This document shows, in pieces, positions 34,740 to 48,900 of a stretch of 64,000 nucleotides of DNA. The DNA is from Elysia marginata (taxonomy: Eukaryota; Mollusca; Gastropoda; Plakobranchidae): positions 86,596 through 150,595 of the forward strand of contig BMAT01013750.1 of assembly GCA_019649035.1 (NCBI GenBank), given 5' to 3'. How positions within the stretch are numbered: position 1 is the first letter of the stretch; the number at the start of each line of letters is the position of its first letter. The notes below the pieces were generated by a model that had not been told where the DNA came from, ran no database searches, and saw only the letters and a list, made by a program, of their open reading frames with translations. Both the position numbers and the translations under genes were made by a program.

Positions 34740-37700
34740 TAAAGGGAATAAAAAATACGCTGGTATACATGAGAGTTGAGGAAAATGACAATGATAGTAA
34801 TCCTAATAATATATGAATATACAAAGACTTGAAAATATCTGTAAAAATACTTAGCCTTTTTACATACCTATTTACAAAATGGCTGGCAGATAGAACAAAT
34901 AATTCTTAGCTGCTGCTGAAAGTAGCCTCAACCTCAACTTTACAAAAATAGAAGAAGGTAAAGGACAATTAACTGCCACTAAAAAATAAATCACATGTGT
35001 CATTTTTACCAATAAATAAACTTTTAAGGGTGAAAACCATGTACACTGAACAAGATTCTAAACCTTTAGACTAGATATATACAAAACAGTATTATAAGGT
35101 ACTAACTGAAGGAGCCATCCCTTTAAACTTGTTGCATTTTCAAAATGGAATGTAGAGTTGAGTACATCCTTTAAATGGCACATGCTTTTTTTTCCCCCTT
35201 AAAGAAAAAAAAACATACAAATTTGGAAAAACCCACCAGCCCTCACCAGACAGACTGCTACAAAAAGACCATGCACACAGTAAACTGTTTAAAATTCTTT
35301 ATCAAAGCTTTTGTCTTCTGGCATATTATCATCAGACGCAAGTTCATCTGTCCTAAACATTTCCCATGTTATGTTACAGTAATATAGCATAATATATTGT
35401 ACACCACTAACAAATCAAAATGGCAATAATTGCTAACCATAAATAAAAATTAAAGTATAAAAAAAACCAGAACCAACAGACACCTCCTGCTTGCAAAAAT
35501 GATACAAACCCCAAATCAAAGCAGAAAAGACATCAATATAAATATAATATGACATTAAACATTGTTATTAATGTTAAGAAGAAAATGGACGTAACAATGT
35601 TTCAACACAAAATCTGGAGATGAAAATAGACATGTTTCAACACAGAACAAGGGTCCATTTACGGTGAAGGAGTTAAATGCTGTACAATATGATAGGCCAA
35701 TGAGTATCTTTCATATTGCATAATGAGTGTATGGCACCAGCAATGGAGAAAGTACTTACTGTGGATGGAGGCACTGTGAAACAACATATGTATGGCAGTT
35801 GAGACATAACATATTTGCAATTGTGCAATTTAAACTTTTAAAGAATCTCTCTTGAAGTAATTGAAAACCTCTACTATCTCATCAATCCAATAAAAACAAA
35901 AACCATTCAAGTCAATCCCTTTATCAACATGAGACTAAAGAAAACTAACATGAATAATGGTAAAGGTATACTTGTCAGTGTGATTGTGTGTGCTGAATGA
36001 AGTTCAGCTGGGCTAGTATACAGGCAAAGACAAGATTATACTACCAAAACTTGAAAAATGGGAGAATAAATTATTGTGTTTAACCTTTGAAAAGAGGAAT
36101 GGAATTTTAAAAATCACATTATTTGCTTCAAGAAAGAATAATAATAAAAATTGTCAGAATATATTTTGAAATTATATTGACAGGCAAACATAGCTATTTC
36201 ATCAAAACATTATCTTACTTAAGAGCTGTATACACAAAAAATAAATACATCTTTCATATTAATTGTATCGCAATCATTTCCCTCCACTATTGGTAATCGA
36301 CAATATTCTCTGAAAGAGAGCAAAAATCAGTAAAACATGACTGTGTCCATTTTGATCCATTTCACAATACATATTAAGGTATTAAAAATATATGCATACA
36401 GAATGAAGGCAGGAGAATCCTGTTGCATTACATATTTTCACTTATTATCCATGGATAGATTGCTTTTGATCTTTACAGTTTGATAAATCTCTATTTTAGA
36501 AAAGAGTCATTCCTTTTTATGGCACACCTACTCGTGATTTGATTACAAAATGCAACAAGACTCAACATTTTCATACATCTTCTCCTAAATCTGAAAAGGA
36601 TCAACAAAGATCTGAATCTGTAAAGGATAAATAAGGATATGAATCTGAAACAGATTAATATGGAGCACAATCTGAAACAGATTAATAAGGACCGACATCA
36701 CAAATTCTCACCACTGTCTAATTGAGGATCTGCATCTAAACATTTTTATTGAATAGATTGAAACTTCCTTTTGGCCTACACAGCCATTGGCTCCGTCAAG
36801 AATATGGATGTACCTTTTACTTCAAATTTTATAAAATCAAGAAAAAACTGGATATCACTTTTATCTCTGTCTTCTTAGCATAAACAGTAGTGCTATAAAA
36901 TACTAGTGATTCCTATTAAATAACTACTTACTTTGGGAAATATCTGCGAATGGTAATAAGATAAATAATTTTAATATTAAACAAATATTACACAAAAGGC
37001 AAAGTAAGAGTTCATATACACTAGGATGTCAAATAGTGTCACAAAATGAATAAAGGTACAGAACAGCCCTGCTCTGCATATGTGTTTATAATATTACAAG
37101 TTCAAAACTTGCTATCTACTTTTTTTAGGAACAGCTAGGTAGGTTAAGATTAATTCATAACCTTTTTGTTCCAATCAGTCATAAGCCAAAGCAAGATTGT
37201 GACTAGTTCTATGGACTTGCTAAACAATCAATGAATTTTCAAATATCTCTTGAACATCCATTACATTACACAGCAAGACACACGCATGAATACAATTTTT
37301 AAACTAATATTCACCAGTTTCAGAAATATTTCACTTTTTTATTGATGTAAAATCCTATCTCTCAGTGAAAGTGGTCAAAGTCTGCAAGTATCTGATGACT
37401 TTTGACAGACAAAAACACTGATTTGGGGCATGAAAATTTTTTTAACATATCAACATAACCGGTATATAAAAACAAACTTTTTTTTTACATCTTTCATTCA
37501 AAATAATCATTATCCAGCAAAACATCTCCCTTAAATTGAATAAATTCATGACAGGTCTTAGAGGACTGTTTTGTTTTATAACTTTTTATCTTATTCTAAC
37601 ATGCACCTATGTACTTGATAACCCTTGCAGGTCACACCTTGCAAATTTGTATTAAGTTAAGGATTTGGGTAAAATTGTTGAACAATGCATATGAGCTTCT

Positions 37701-38090
37701 GAAAGCTTGCCCATTTGAAAAAGTGTGAACAAGTTGCACATTGGAAAAAAATCGACTCTTTTTTTCACATAACTGAGACAGTAATCTGTAGAAAAGGAAA
37801 GATTGTCTCTTGAAATTGAAAGAATTATCGCAGGAAAGTGTAAAAATAAATTCTGCAAAATATATGGCCAGCAAAACACAACCACCAGTGTGCAATATGG
37901 CAATGACTTAGAAATACACAAGTTATTTTTAGGCTGTATTAAAAAAGTGGCTCTATTTTTCTTCTTCTTCTTACTATTATTATTATTGTTATTATTCAAT
38001 GGTAATTTAATACTGGGAGGTGATGGTCAAAGCAATGGTTTTTGCCTTTACCAACAGCAAGCACCATAAAGGAAGACTTGTACCTCTGTA
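34740..38090 (-). other. A-rich (T-rich on minus strand) region downstream of LYST
   Basis: No coding exon seen. The base skew mirrors the Fos 3' region, so on the minus strand it looks like 3' UTR or downstream transcribed sequence of LYST. It includes a small 30-bp-scale repeat of AATCTGAAACAGATTAATA at 36610-36695. Confidence 0.4.
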
Positions 38091-38098
38091 TAAAGAAC

Positions 38099-38104
38099 TT
38101 TATT
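38099..38104 (-). terminator. Candidate LYST polyadenylation signal (distal)
   Basis: Minus strand TGTGCAATAAAGTTCTTT, a classic signal context. Confidence 0.45.
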
Positions 38105-39593
38105 GCACAAATATCATTTTGCACGCTCTTTTGTAACTTAATGATTAGAAAAAATACAATACACACAAATACAGCAGTGCGGAGCAAAACCTGGTTTAAA
38201 ATATGAGAATGTACATTTAGCTGTATCACTCCCCAAAGCTACAAGTCCAGTTACAACTTTGTGGCCAATTTCAATTTCTTAAGCAAAATATACTAGCCTG
38301 GCCAAACTTTCATATTTTTCAGTGAATGAATTATATGACAAAGTATAATCTGCTTATATATATATATTTTAAAGTAAAGTTCAGAGCTAATCTTGAGTTG
38401 CCTTAATTAGAAATTTCTCCCAGAATGAGATCTTAGTTTAGTGCATATTGTAAATATCCCTGGGTCCTACTGCATATTTTAGCTGGAGAGTGAAACAGTT
38501 AAATGTTATTAAAAAAGTGTGGGGTGAAGTTAATTCAGGAATAAATAATCCTACGGCTTGTTGTTTTATAACAAAAACAAAAATGTCATTTACTGAGGAT
38601 CAAGTCATGAAATCATTAAACAAAATACATTTGCATCCAACCCATAATTAAACAGTTGCACATTAAAATTGCTGATGACAAATACTTGTCTTGTTTTGCC
38701 AGACAATTCATTTAAATGGGAAGCTCTGGATAAGCCCCAATATCATAGGCCGATCCAGAAAGTTTTAAAATGGTTACTAAACATGTTGGCTGAGAGAGAC
38801 AGCTTTTGGAACCAGATAGTTCTTATGTCATTTACATTTCTATTTTAACAGTCGTGCTTTCACTTCATAATATTTAAATGTTCTTGATATATAAATATAC
38901 ATTGATTTAACTTACTTACAAAGTAAATATAATGCTATTTTCCATACCATTTTTAAGCTACTCATTAACATAAAATTAAGTGTCAAAACAAAACTAAATC
39001 AATAGCCAATAAATATAGCATATGTTTAGACCCATAAAAATTAAAACAATCAGAAAACAAAATACAATCTAGCATAGGTGCAACTAAAAAAACATTAGCT
39101 TTAGGTAAACCAGCAAAAAAATATGAAAACATTTTATGACAAAATTGAACTCTTACAAAATACATAAGAATTCTTGCAGTGTTAACAGGAATGTATAAAG
39201 AAAAAAGTTTTAATTTTAAAAATATATATTTACTACAATATGATTTTGTACACATTCTTTTTGTTTTTGTATTTACCGTCTTGTGATCTGGGGTAGTAAA
39301 TATAAAATAAAAGATTTGGTTCGATTATGTACAAACTGTTCCTTTTTCTACCCTTTTTTTTTAAAGATAATTCTAAACAACTTTTATGTAATACCAATGT
39401 TACAAAAATAAAAAAGGACAAAATTTAATTTCCTTGTAATTGACTTTTGAAATCTTATTGACGCTAGGTCGTTTTTTCATAGAATGAACAAATGACCACA
39501 GCTTCTAAGCACTCATTTAAAAAATCAATTTGAATCTTTTTATCACATTCCAAAACCCAGAAGTCAGGCACTTTATGAACTAAAATAAAGAAT

Positions 39594-39604
39594 TTTATTT
39601 TATT
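39594..39604 (-). terminator. Candidate LYST polyadenylation signal (proximal)
   Basis: Two overlapping AATAAA hexamers on the minus strand, about 220 nt beyond the stop codon. Confidence 0.45.
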
Positions 39605-39824
39605 ACACAGGAAATTCTGTACGCCGGCCCCGTCACAGGAGCTAGGTCTATGTACTAAGGCCTATTAAATTGTGAAAATTTGAAGGTGTATTCTATGTCT
39701 GCGCAGGCAGAAAGACACCAACTTGTTGCTGACAGAGCTAGCCTTCAGGCCTCCTCTATTGCTGGATTAGTCACCACATCTTCTCATAGATGACTTGGAT
39801 GCTCTGTAGATTCATGCTCTTAAA

Positions 39825-39966
39825 TCACTTGTCCACGTATCTACTGACCACAGGTATGAAGCGGTCAGCATGAGCTCGCAAGCCTCTCTTGTCTCTGTCC
39901 CAGAGTGTAATGCTGCCATCTGCTCCAGATGCCAGCAGATACTGAGAATCTGCTGAGAAGGCAACA
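39825..39966 (-). CDS. LYST: LYST last coding exon
   Basis: It encodes [20 protein letters not shown], then [12 protein letters not shown] and ends RYVDK with TGA at 39827-39825, against human [20 protein letters not shown] and AWCRKDQQ. The tail after the last WD repeat is not conserved. TGTGTGTAG acceptor. Confidence 0.95.
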
Positions 39967-42900
39967 CTACACACAAGGAAGGAGGTAGGGGTGGGATAAA
40001 AGAAAAACAGTTTTCAGTTAACTAAATTATCTTGCACAAATGGGGGCAGAGGAGAGAGAGACAATGATAGAAGAAGAGACACACATAAACAGATATAGAG
40101 AGTTTTCCAGTATAAGTATTTATACTGTAATTTTCTTCTGATTCATTTAAGTTTGTTAAATTCTTCACCAAATATCCCACTGCAACTGTTTTTTTGTGTT
40201 GTTTGATTATTTTATGGACCATGATACCTCTACCAAAAGTACCAAAATGCTATACAGTAATGGCTACTGTTTGCTGTAACCTTTGGTCAGTAAAAATAGT
40301 TCAAACTAATCCACTAACACAGGATATATCGTAAGGGCTTAAAGAGGAAATTGGAAGGGAAAAACATCGTAGTTTGACACATTTGTGATTTTGAATAGTT
40401 TACTACACATAAAGGCGACTGATAAATGATATAAAGGTATAAAGCTAAGTTGTTTTTTAATTGCAAGGTGGTGGGTGCCAAAACTGCAATCAGTCAATGA
40501 TTAGGATCCCTTCAGAAGTAAACATTTCTTTGGCCACTTTCACTTTAAACCTACTTCTAACCTCTGCCAATTGCCCTGATTTCGAAGTGGCTTTCTCCAC
40601 TATTTATACTGACTGACAAATCCTGAAGGCAAAACAAATACCATAGCATTAAAACCTTTTATTGTCGTCAATATGTGAACATAGAACTAAATAAGGCTGA
40701 GATAGATGATGGTTGAGCTCACCTGATCACTGGGCTGGGCATGGGCACATCTCTGTTGAGATCTCTCAGTGGGGTCAGGTCCCAGCTGCTCCACAGTCTG
40801 ACAGGACAGAAGGAGAGAGAAACTTGTGCAGATGAGATATAGTCATACGTTGAAATTACCTTATAGGTGGGTCTACTTTGTGGTTTAGAAGGAGGCATTA
40901 TTTGTGATCTTGAAAAGAGTTAAAAAGGATTGTTTTGATACACAGGAGTAAGAACAAAAATATGCGTGAGGTAAATAGGCAGCCCTAAAAGTACAAACTT
41001 AGATCAGTAGCTGCATATAGTATTTACATTACACATTATTTTTTACTCCCGCTTATTTGAGATTCAAGTAGCATAATAGCCCCTAGAAATGGTAATAAAT
41101 CAGTTGATCTACAACGTCCAGATACAACTTAACGAATTAAAAAAAAATTTTTTTTCTGTGCAAGTTAAAAATTTGTCTTTCGGTTTACTTTTAAAAGGCA
41201 AAATCCTTCAGTGATTGCTGTGGTGAAACAAGTAGGGCAAAAGAAATACAAAGAGTATACATGTGCTCATACCTGATGGCACCAGACTGCATCCCTGTGG
41301 CAACAACATTGACGGAGCGGCCTTCTGGTGCAGCCGAGTATGAAAGGCACAGGATTACATCAGAGGTCAACTCCTGCATGACCACAGGCCGCCCATTGAT
41401 TGAATGGAGATGAAGTTGGCAAGACTTAGGACCTGATGGAGGTCACAAAAAAGTACAGAGAAAATCACTATAGCGCTAAAAACAACATTTCAAAACCCCC
41501 ATTGTGCCAGAATATGGCAGAAAAGGCAGGAATTTATAGGTGAGTCAGGAAAAGGTCAAGAAATGTAATATTCTTTTCAAAACACATTTAGAATTTATAA
41601 AATCAAGAGTCAAGTCAGGAAAAATATAAGTCAGCCCCGTACTACCTCAATTTTTGTCATTTGGGAGTCTTGTTGTATAGGAAATATGTTTAAAAAAATC
41701 ACCTGGCAGGAGAATCTACTACCCGCACCATAACACCTCTATGGAGTTGACAAAGGGGAGTTACTCTGTATTCAATTCTAAATACTAGTCTTTGCAAAGC
41801 ATGCTCATGGCGCTAAGCTCTTCAGTTGCACCAATTTGGTTGTATAAACCTCGATTCGTTGTCATAGATCCTACATTTACCTCAAGCAGCCTAAAGCCAT
41901 CTATAATCACTTTTAGGGGAACTAGTTATGTTTGTGTGGTCAGACAGATCTACTAATCTTTCTCATCATCAAGCTGGGTTTGAGTTTCAATTTTCAACAC
42001 TTCAGGCTCAAAGACCCCAGTTTTTTCTATGCAACGGTTTAAATGAAGTGTCAGTGACAATGAAGACTGCCAGTTGCAGAATAAGGAGAGGTCAGTGGAT
42101 AAAAAATACAAATAAAATAAGATAAAAATACCTACAAATAAGTTATTGTTTAACAAACCAAAATTCACCTGTTTTAATTACACTGGCAATCTCCCCCATC
42201 GTCTCACTGACTCCGAGCGCAGTCACTGGATGCGAACTTTCCTGGCAAGCCTGGAACTCTTCCCCTCCCTGCGGCTCATGGATGCCCGGACAAACAGACC
42301 TGGTGTACGTGAGATGATTCAGGTCCCACACCACATATGTCCCATCCTCACTACCACTGACCAATACACTGAAAGCTGGACATACCACCAGGCATGTGAT
42401 GCCAGCACTGTGGCCTGACAGGACCTTCTTCACACCACGCACCTGCAGGCAGCTTGGCTGCACAGAGAGAAGACAACAAGTTCAATATAAGGCAGTGTAA
42501 ACTGTAATGCAAAGTTTCACACATCCAATTTAAAAAGTTCATTTTTCAAGCAACAATATCCTATTTATTTATACCTTATCAACTTTGGATCAAAAGTTTG
42601 AGGCTGATTGATATGCAAGCATATACTCCCTCAACTTGCAGGCAAATCATTCACAACTTGAGAAAACATTTAATATTGAAAGTGGAATTGGAAAACAAAG
42701 ACTTCCTGCAAAACTTATCTGAAGTCATTTTCATGAGATTGATCTGATACTAGAAATATATTCTTTTTCTTACAAAAAGTCCAAATAAAAGAATGCTGAT
42801 ACTTTGTTTTAAGGTGTGCTTGAAAACTTTTACCATGACAATCTACTAAAATCTGCTTAACCCTACAAAAGAAAACAAAGGTTAGGTTATCTTTCATGAC

Positions 42901-45900
42901 TTAAAAAAAAGCAGTATCTGACTTTTAGGCACATAATGATAAACCAGTGACTACTTACCTTTGAGGAATTGTGCGTCATGGTATGGACAACAATGACGCC
43001 AGCTGATCCTGCTGTAAACAGCAAGCGGCAGTCGGGAACCGACTCAACACACGTCACCTGTCATAGAATCCATTGTTATGAAATAAAAATACTCAGCAAT
43101 GAAGCTTAATTATTATAGAAAAAAAATAAAAAGGAAGATAACATTTTAAAGGGTTCAATTTACTATCTTACAATGATCTTGCAATGAAGCAATGCCTGGA
43201 ATTTGAGTTTAAGTATATTATCTAACAAAAAACTTTTTTATCTTACTTTTACTCTCCAAAAACACAACAAATTTTTATGTTTCTTTAAAGCACAGTTTTG
43301 CAGTCGAGAATAGGATTAAAATCTGCAGTGTTTGAATTGACAACTTTTCTCCAATTTCTTTCGACTGCAACGTGTTTTCTCTAGGGCCATTGTAATACTC
43401 TGTCCACTAAATTTGATTGAACAGATACTGAATTCATAATAATTTTTACTAAAAAGGCAACCATGAGTGGAAGCATTTTAATTCAGACAAGAAACAAAAA
43501 CTTTTATAGTCTAGGCAGAATATTCTTTTAATTTTCCTTTCTACCAGCTTGCTTTTATCTGAACGATTTTAAGATTTTACTTGATAATTAAAAAGTGCAT
43601 AACATCTTCCTAACTTACAGTGCCAAAGAAGGGCTGAGGAAGGAAGTTGATAAGAGGCTTGTCATGGTAACTGCGGATGCGTATCAGGTTGTCATGGTAA
43701 CCCCAAGTGACCACTCCAGCCCACATAACATCTGTAGATTTCACTGCCATGTCTGGAAATGAAAAACATCTAAAATGCATGAAAGAAATAAGGGGCACAA
43801 AATCAAATTTTTATCAAAAGGATGATTATGTAACTCTATTGCCTGTAATAAAAATCTAATAGCCATTCATTCACATTAACAGTATCACTTTATTCTCATA
43901 CTCCAGTTGAAACACAAACATGAATATTTCCTTTGTTTCTCAAGTAATAATTTTCACCACCAAAGGCATTGCGATTCCTGAATGATGTTTCTGCTATTTC
44001 CATTAAACACTATGTGTTCTTTACATACAGCTAGTACATTTGAAAATAAGATGTTGAAAAAGCGGTGCCCTATACACACAATGGTAGGGGAAAAGGGCAT
44101 TTCAGAAGATGGCAGCAAACTTATTTTACAGAGAGTCATGACAACACAAGCAATAATTCTTATAATAGCCAATGCATAGAAACTTGGATATTGGTCTAGA
44201 AATTTTATCTTCTGAGTTTAAAACTTTTCTTAAGGCAAGCTCATCTGTCTGCTTGCCATGCAGCAGCAACATGTTTGCGTTACTCTCACCCCCAGACTCA
44301 ACTCTCTGCTTGCCATGCAGCAGCAAGGTGTTTGTGTTACTCTCAAACCCAGACTCACCTCTCTGTTTGCCATGCAGCAGCAAGGTGTTTGTGTTACTCT
44401 CAAACCCAGACTCACCTCTCTGCTTGCCATGCAGCAGCAAGGTCTTTGTGTTACTCTCAAACCCAGACTCAACTCTCTACTTGCCATGGAGCAGCATGTT
44501 AGCGTTACTCTCAACCCCAGACTCACCTATCTGCTTGCCATGCAGCAGCAACATGTTAGCGTTACTCTCAACCCCAGACTCACCTCTCTGCTTGCCATGC
44601 AGCAGCAGCATGTTAGCGTTACACCCAGACTCACCTCTCTGCTTGCCATGCAGCAGCAGCATGTTAGCGTTACTCTCAACCCCAGACTCACCTCTCTGCT
44701 TGCCATGCAGCAGCAACATGTTAGCGTTACTCTCAACCCCAAACACCTGGCCAGTAGGCAGGGGCACCAGGCGAGTAATCACAGCAGGGTTTCTAGACGA
44801 GGTAGAAACAGACGATGCTGCGCCTGCTGCTGATGGTGATGTCATCTTGGCCAGGTCAGAGTTCTGCATCAGGTCCACACACACAGGAGGGGGGAGATCA
44901 GGAGAGCCCACATAGAGGCCCCACTGGAGGCCAGACACATTCGGTACTGGCCGTCTCTAGAAAAATACAAGAGGCCAAATTTAGAATATTATTATTTATG
45001 TATTTCAAATATCTTTTTAAATCTAAGAGTTCCAGCCCAAACACTAGTTGAAATTGAGATAAAAACAGAGCTTTAGGCAAAAATGAACTTTGTTTGAAAT
45101 GAAAGCAATCCGAGAACAATGCACTAAACCGATATGAATTACAAGAAAAACAATATCTTTCTTCCCAATGTCATAGCATTTTAAAGCCCACGCTATTAAT
45201 AATTAGGAACATGTCTCTTAAAATCTTGTACATCAATTTGCTTCTCACCACATATGCAGAAGATTTAATTCTCTCATCTCTTTGCAAAGCAAACTGTATT
45301 TGGTTATGATTGCCATATGGGTGTGGGTTTCGGAACAGTTGTTTTGGAGTCTGTCCGTAAGTTTTGATCATGGTGAGGAGAGCATGACGCTTCACAGGAT
45401 CCTTGATCTGGCTGGCATCCACACCAAAGTAAGTCTTATAGAAACAGAAAATAACAAAAAACTTTGTCAAATGTATAAAAGCTTAAGCTTAAGTTTCCAT
45501 TATAGCATAGTATCTGTAAATGAATACATTATTGTTACACTTACTTTTCACTGAGCTAAGAAGCAAAAGGCTACTCAAACCTTGGCTTTATTAGTGCATA
45601 GTGCCGGCCATGCAAATGTCAGGGGGTCAACTTATGTGGTGATAGCTGTTCACAATAAGGTCAGCCCAAACAACTTTTAAGCATTTGTATTGGTCAAGGG
45701 AAAAGTTAATATTAATTGAAATTTGACCTTTCAACCAAACATCATAATCTATAGTCTTGGTTGCACAGTAATGCTTCATTGTAGCATAAAAACAATTTAT
45801 GAATGAAATTAAAAAATGTTCAAAATTGGCAAATATTGAATTGGTTGACCCTGATCACAGCACTTGACCTCCTTATTTACACTGGCCTTGCCTACGGCTG

Positions 45901-48900
45901 GCCAATTGGCTATATATCACCTCAGCGCTCTTGACAGATAAAAGGCAGGATTCAAATGTGAGCACCAGTCAGTCACAGGTCGGTAACAGTTTTTATTTTG
46001 ATTCATTAAAATTGATTGGCAAACTAGGTGGTTCAAAAAAAACAACTAACATCAATGCATACCTCTTTTCTTGCAAGTGAAGGAATTCAAGTTCTTGTCA
46101 CAATATCTTTTTGCTATCACTATTCTCATGTAAAGCTTTGAGCTACTCTACACTGTTCGAGAGAACTACTCACAGATGGATGGAAGACATTGATGGCACG
46201 GATAGCCTCCTCTCCCTTCTGCTTGTAGCCAAAAACTAAGTCCAGCCAGTGGTTTAAATGTGCGGTGACATAAGCCGACTCGAGCGCCTGACGGTGGATC
46301 AGCACAAACAGGCGAGCATCTCCGTCACACCAGGCAGGCAAGCGTACATCATTCACCGGCTCACCGTTTTGGCGAACACCAAAGTCAAAACCTTTTTAAA
46401 AAAGGTTTAACAATATAATGGTACATGTTAAAAACAAACATATCAAGACCAAGATGGTTGTTGCTAATAATTTCAATATTATTCTTTCTCTTTATTAAAC
46501 ATTGCTTTTTACATCCAACAATTCTTCACAATTACAATTACCCCAGAAGCTTTCATTTTTGGTTTAAATGAGGTATCAATGTGTTTTTCATATTTTTTTA
46601 TTTGTTTCCTTCTTTTATTTTTGAAACTTTTAACTTTTTTTTCCTGCTGCTCGGTTATTAGGTTATTGACATAACACACTAGCAACTTTTAGTATATGCG
46701 TCAAATATGCTAAAAATGATTAAAGTGGGTTGATAAATTTATAAAGTTTGAAGTTGTTTTCCCAAAAGCAGGGAAATGTGACTGTCACCTTTTATCCTGG
46801 TTGGGCCAAATGGTGAAATATTATATGGTATTCAAGGATTTTCAACTTTATGACAACCATAACATGCCTGGTACACATGCACACATAAAAAATGAAAGAA
46901 TTGGAGGAAAAGAAGGCAACCAAGATTAAAGCATAAAAAATGTAGTATAAAAACAAAAATAAAACTGACCATTTTGTCTTCCCCTATAAATAGTATGCAT
47001 GATGTGTCCAATTGTGTGCATAAGGCCAAAACATTACAAGTGTGTTGACAAGATCTAGTTTAAAAAAAAAAAGCAGTGTTGCTGGAACATTTCTTAATTT
47101 AAAGCAGTATTTTTATATAAAAAAAATCTGCTTTTGAGTATTCACCTTCTGAATTGATAAACATCTCTGGAAGAAAGAAAAATTCTGGTATAAGCTCCTT
47201 CACATCTGTGCTTGATTCAAAACTTGAAAGCCTCCATGATGTACCCAAACTATGGAATGTTCTGTCAGGGATGTCAAAACTTTGATCTGGACATGGATTA
47301 AAGTTAAAATATCTACTAGTCAAAGCTATCCAAATCACCTAATTCACACAACAATGCTACTTGCGACATGAATACCACCTGCCCTTCCCACAAAAGAAAA
47401 AGAAAAAAACATCTCTCTCTCTCTCTCTCTCAAAAATACAGACATACAAGACCGTTTTTTTTCTTTTTCATGTCTTTTATTTATTGGTAGGTATAACTTT
47501 GCCTCACCTTGGAAGTTGAGGAACATGTTGGTGAAGGGTGGGAGCCTGACCAAATAGTGCAAAACTGTACCACTATTGGAGTAGTGGCTGCCATAATGGA
47601 ACGGTGGGACTTTCATCATCATCTCATCATCACTGTTGGGTCGGCCAGCCTCTTGGCACAAGAACTGAGAAGAAGCCAAATTGAATCAAAGTCATCAAAA
47701 CACATCTTAGGAGCCATAAACAGTCTCATCCTTAGATACTTTTCTTAGCAAAAAAAGCCTCTATTGGTCTACTCAAGTGTAATGATCTATTTACCTGCTG
47801 TTGTAAAATAAACCAGGTGTTGAGAATTTGTTGTAACATTCCCTTTAAAACATTATTTTTGCTGCCCAACACCCATTTGAGAAAAAAAAACAACTTTGCC
47901 TTTATCCCTCACTTAGTTTAAGAGAAGGTATCCATTTCAGCAAAGGATTGAATTAATTTGGACAATTTCTTTCTTTCTTTTTTTTAGTATGTTATTTAAA
48001 GCCACAAATTAAAAAATCCAAACTGGAAAAAATCCAGTTATACTACCTCATAATTGTCTTTGTATCTTTGCTCCTTTGTTTTGTCTTGCACAGCTATTGG
48101 CTTTTTCAGATTTCTGAAAAGGAAAAATAATTAAAGACATAGAACATTCATTGTTGCAAAAAAAACCAACAAAAAAACACAGATTGTTCTAAATTGAATT
48201 TTCATGCAATACCTTAAGTGGATTTATGTTCCACAAAAATGTTTATAAATATAAAAGCTCTAAAAATTTGACTCCGAGAAAAACGTAAGCTCTCAGCCAC
48301 TGTTCATAAAAATAAAGAGCATGATATTTGAAGTTAAGCATAAAAGAAACTCTAAATTCTACTTTACTAGCTCAAAATAAAAATGAAGCTATGCATAGAA
48401 GGTAACCCTCTACACTGCATACTACTTCTAGAGATGCCATGACTCATGCTCACCTGCCACTTCTCAAAGTGGAAAACCAGTATCACTGAGCTAAAAAATC
48501 TGTCTCCAGGTTAAAAAAAACCTGTATGACCATGTACCACTACTCACCAACTCTGAAACTTTTTAGTAAAAGCACTAGCAGTTCAATCTTATTGTGGCCA
48601 TCATAATTTAAATTGTTTAGAAAAAAGAAACTACCATGATCCATGTTATAATCCATGTAGGCCTACCATAAAGCATTTTGGTACATGTACTGACAACATA
48701 ATTTTTGGACTGTTAAAAGAAAATGGCAAAAAGTAGGAAATTTAACTCTTTGAAATTTGGCTCCACTGGTAGTTGCCAAGCAGTTAAAAGTCCTGGTTTT
48801 GTAATAAAAATCAGAAAATCAGTATTTTCTAGTATTTTGGCCAAAAATTCAGTATAATACTGATTTAATCTGTATAAATGGTAGGTCTGCTCATGTTTGA

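Larger units (their letters stand above)
38099..39824 (-). other. LYST: LYST 3' UTR (probable)
   Basis: Sequence after the stop at 39825. The minus strand has AATAAAATAAA at 39594-39604 (about 225 nt after the stop). It also has a strong GCAATAAAGTTC context at 38099-38104, which would give a 1.7-kb 3' UTR. Which is used cannot be decided from sequence. Confidence 0.5.

Noticed and set aside
44126-44938. Long open frames on both strands across the LYST minisatellite (up to 247 codons on plus)
   Set aside because: They arise because a repeat unit divisible by three keeps several frames open. Only the minus-strand frame up to the donor has homology to LYST.
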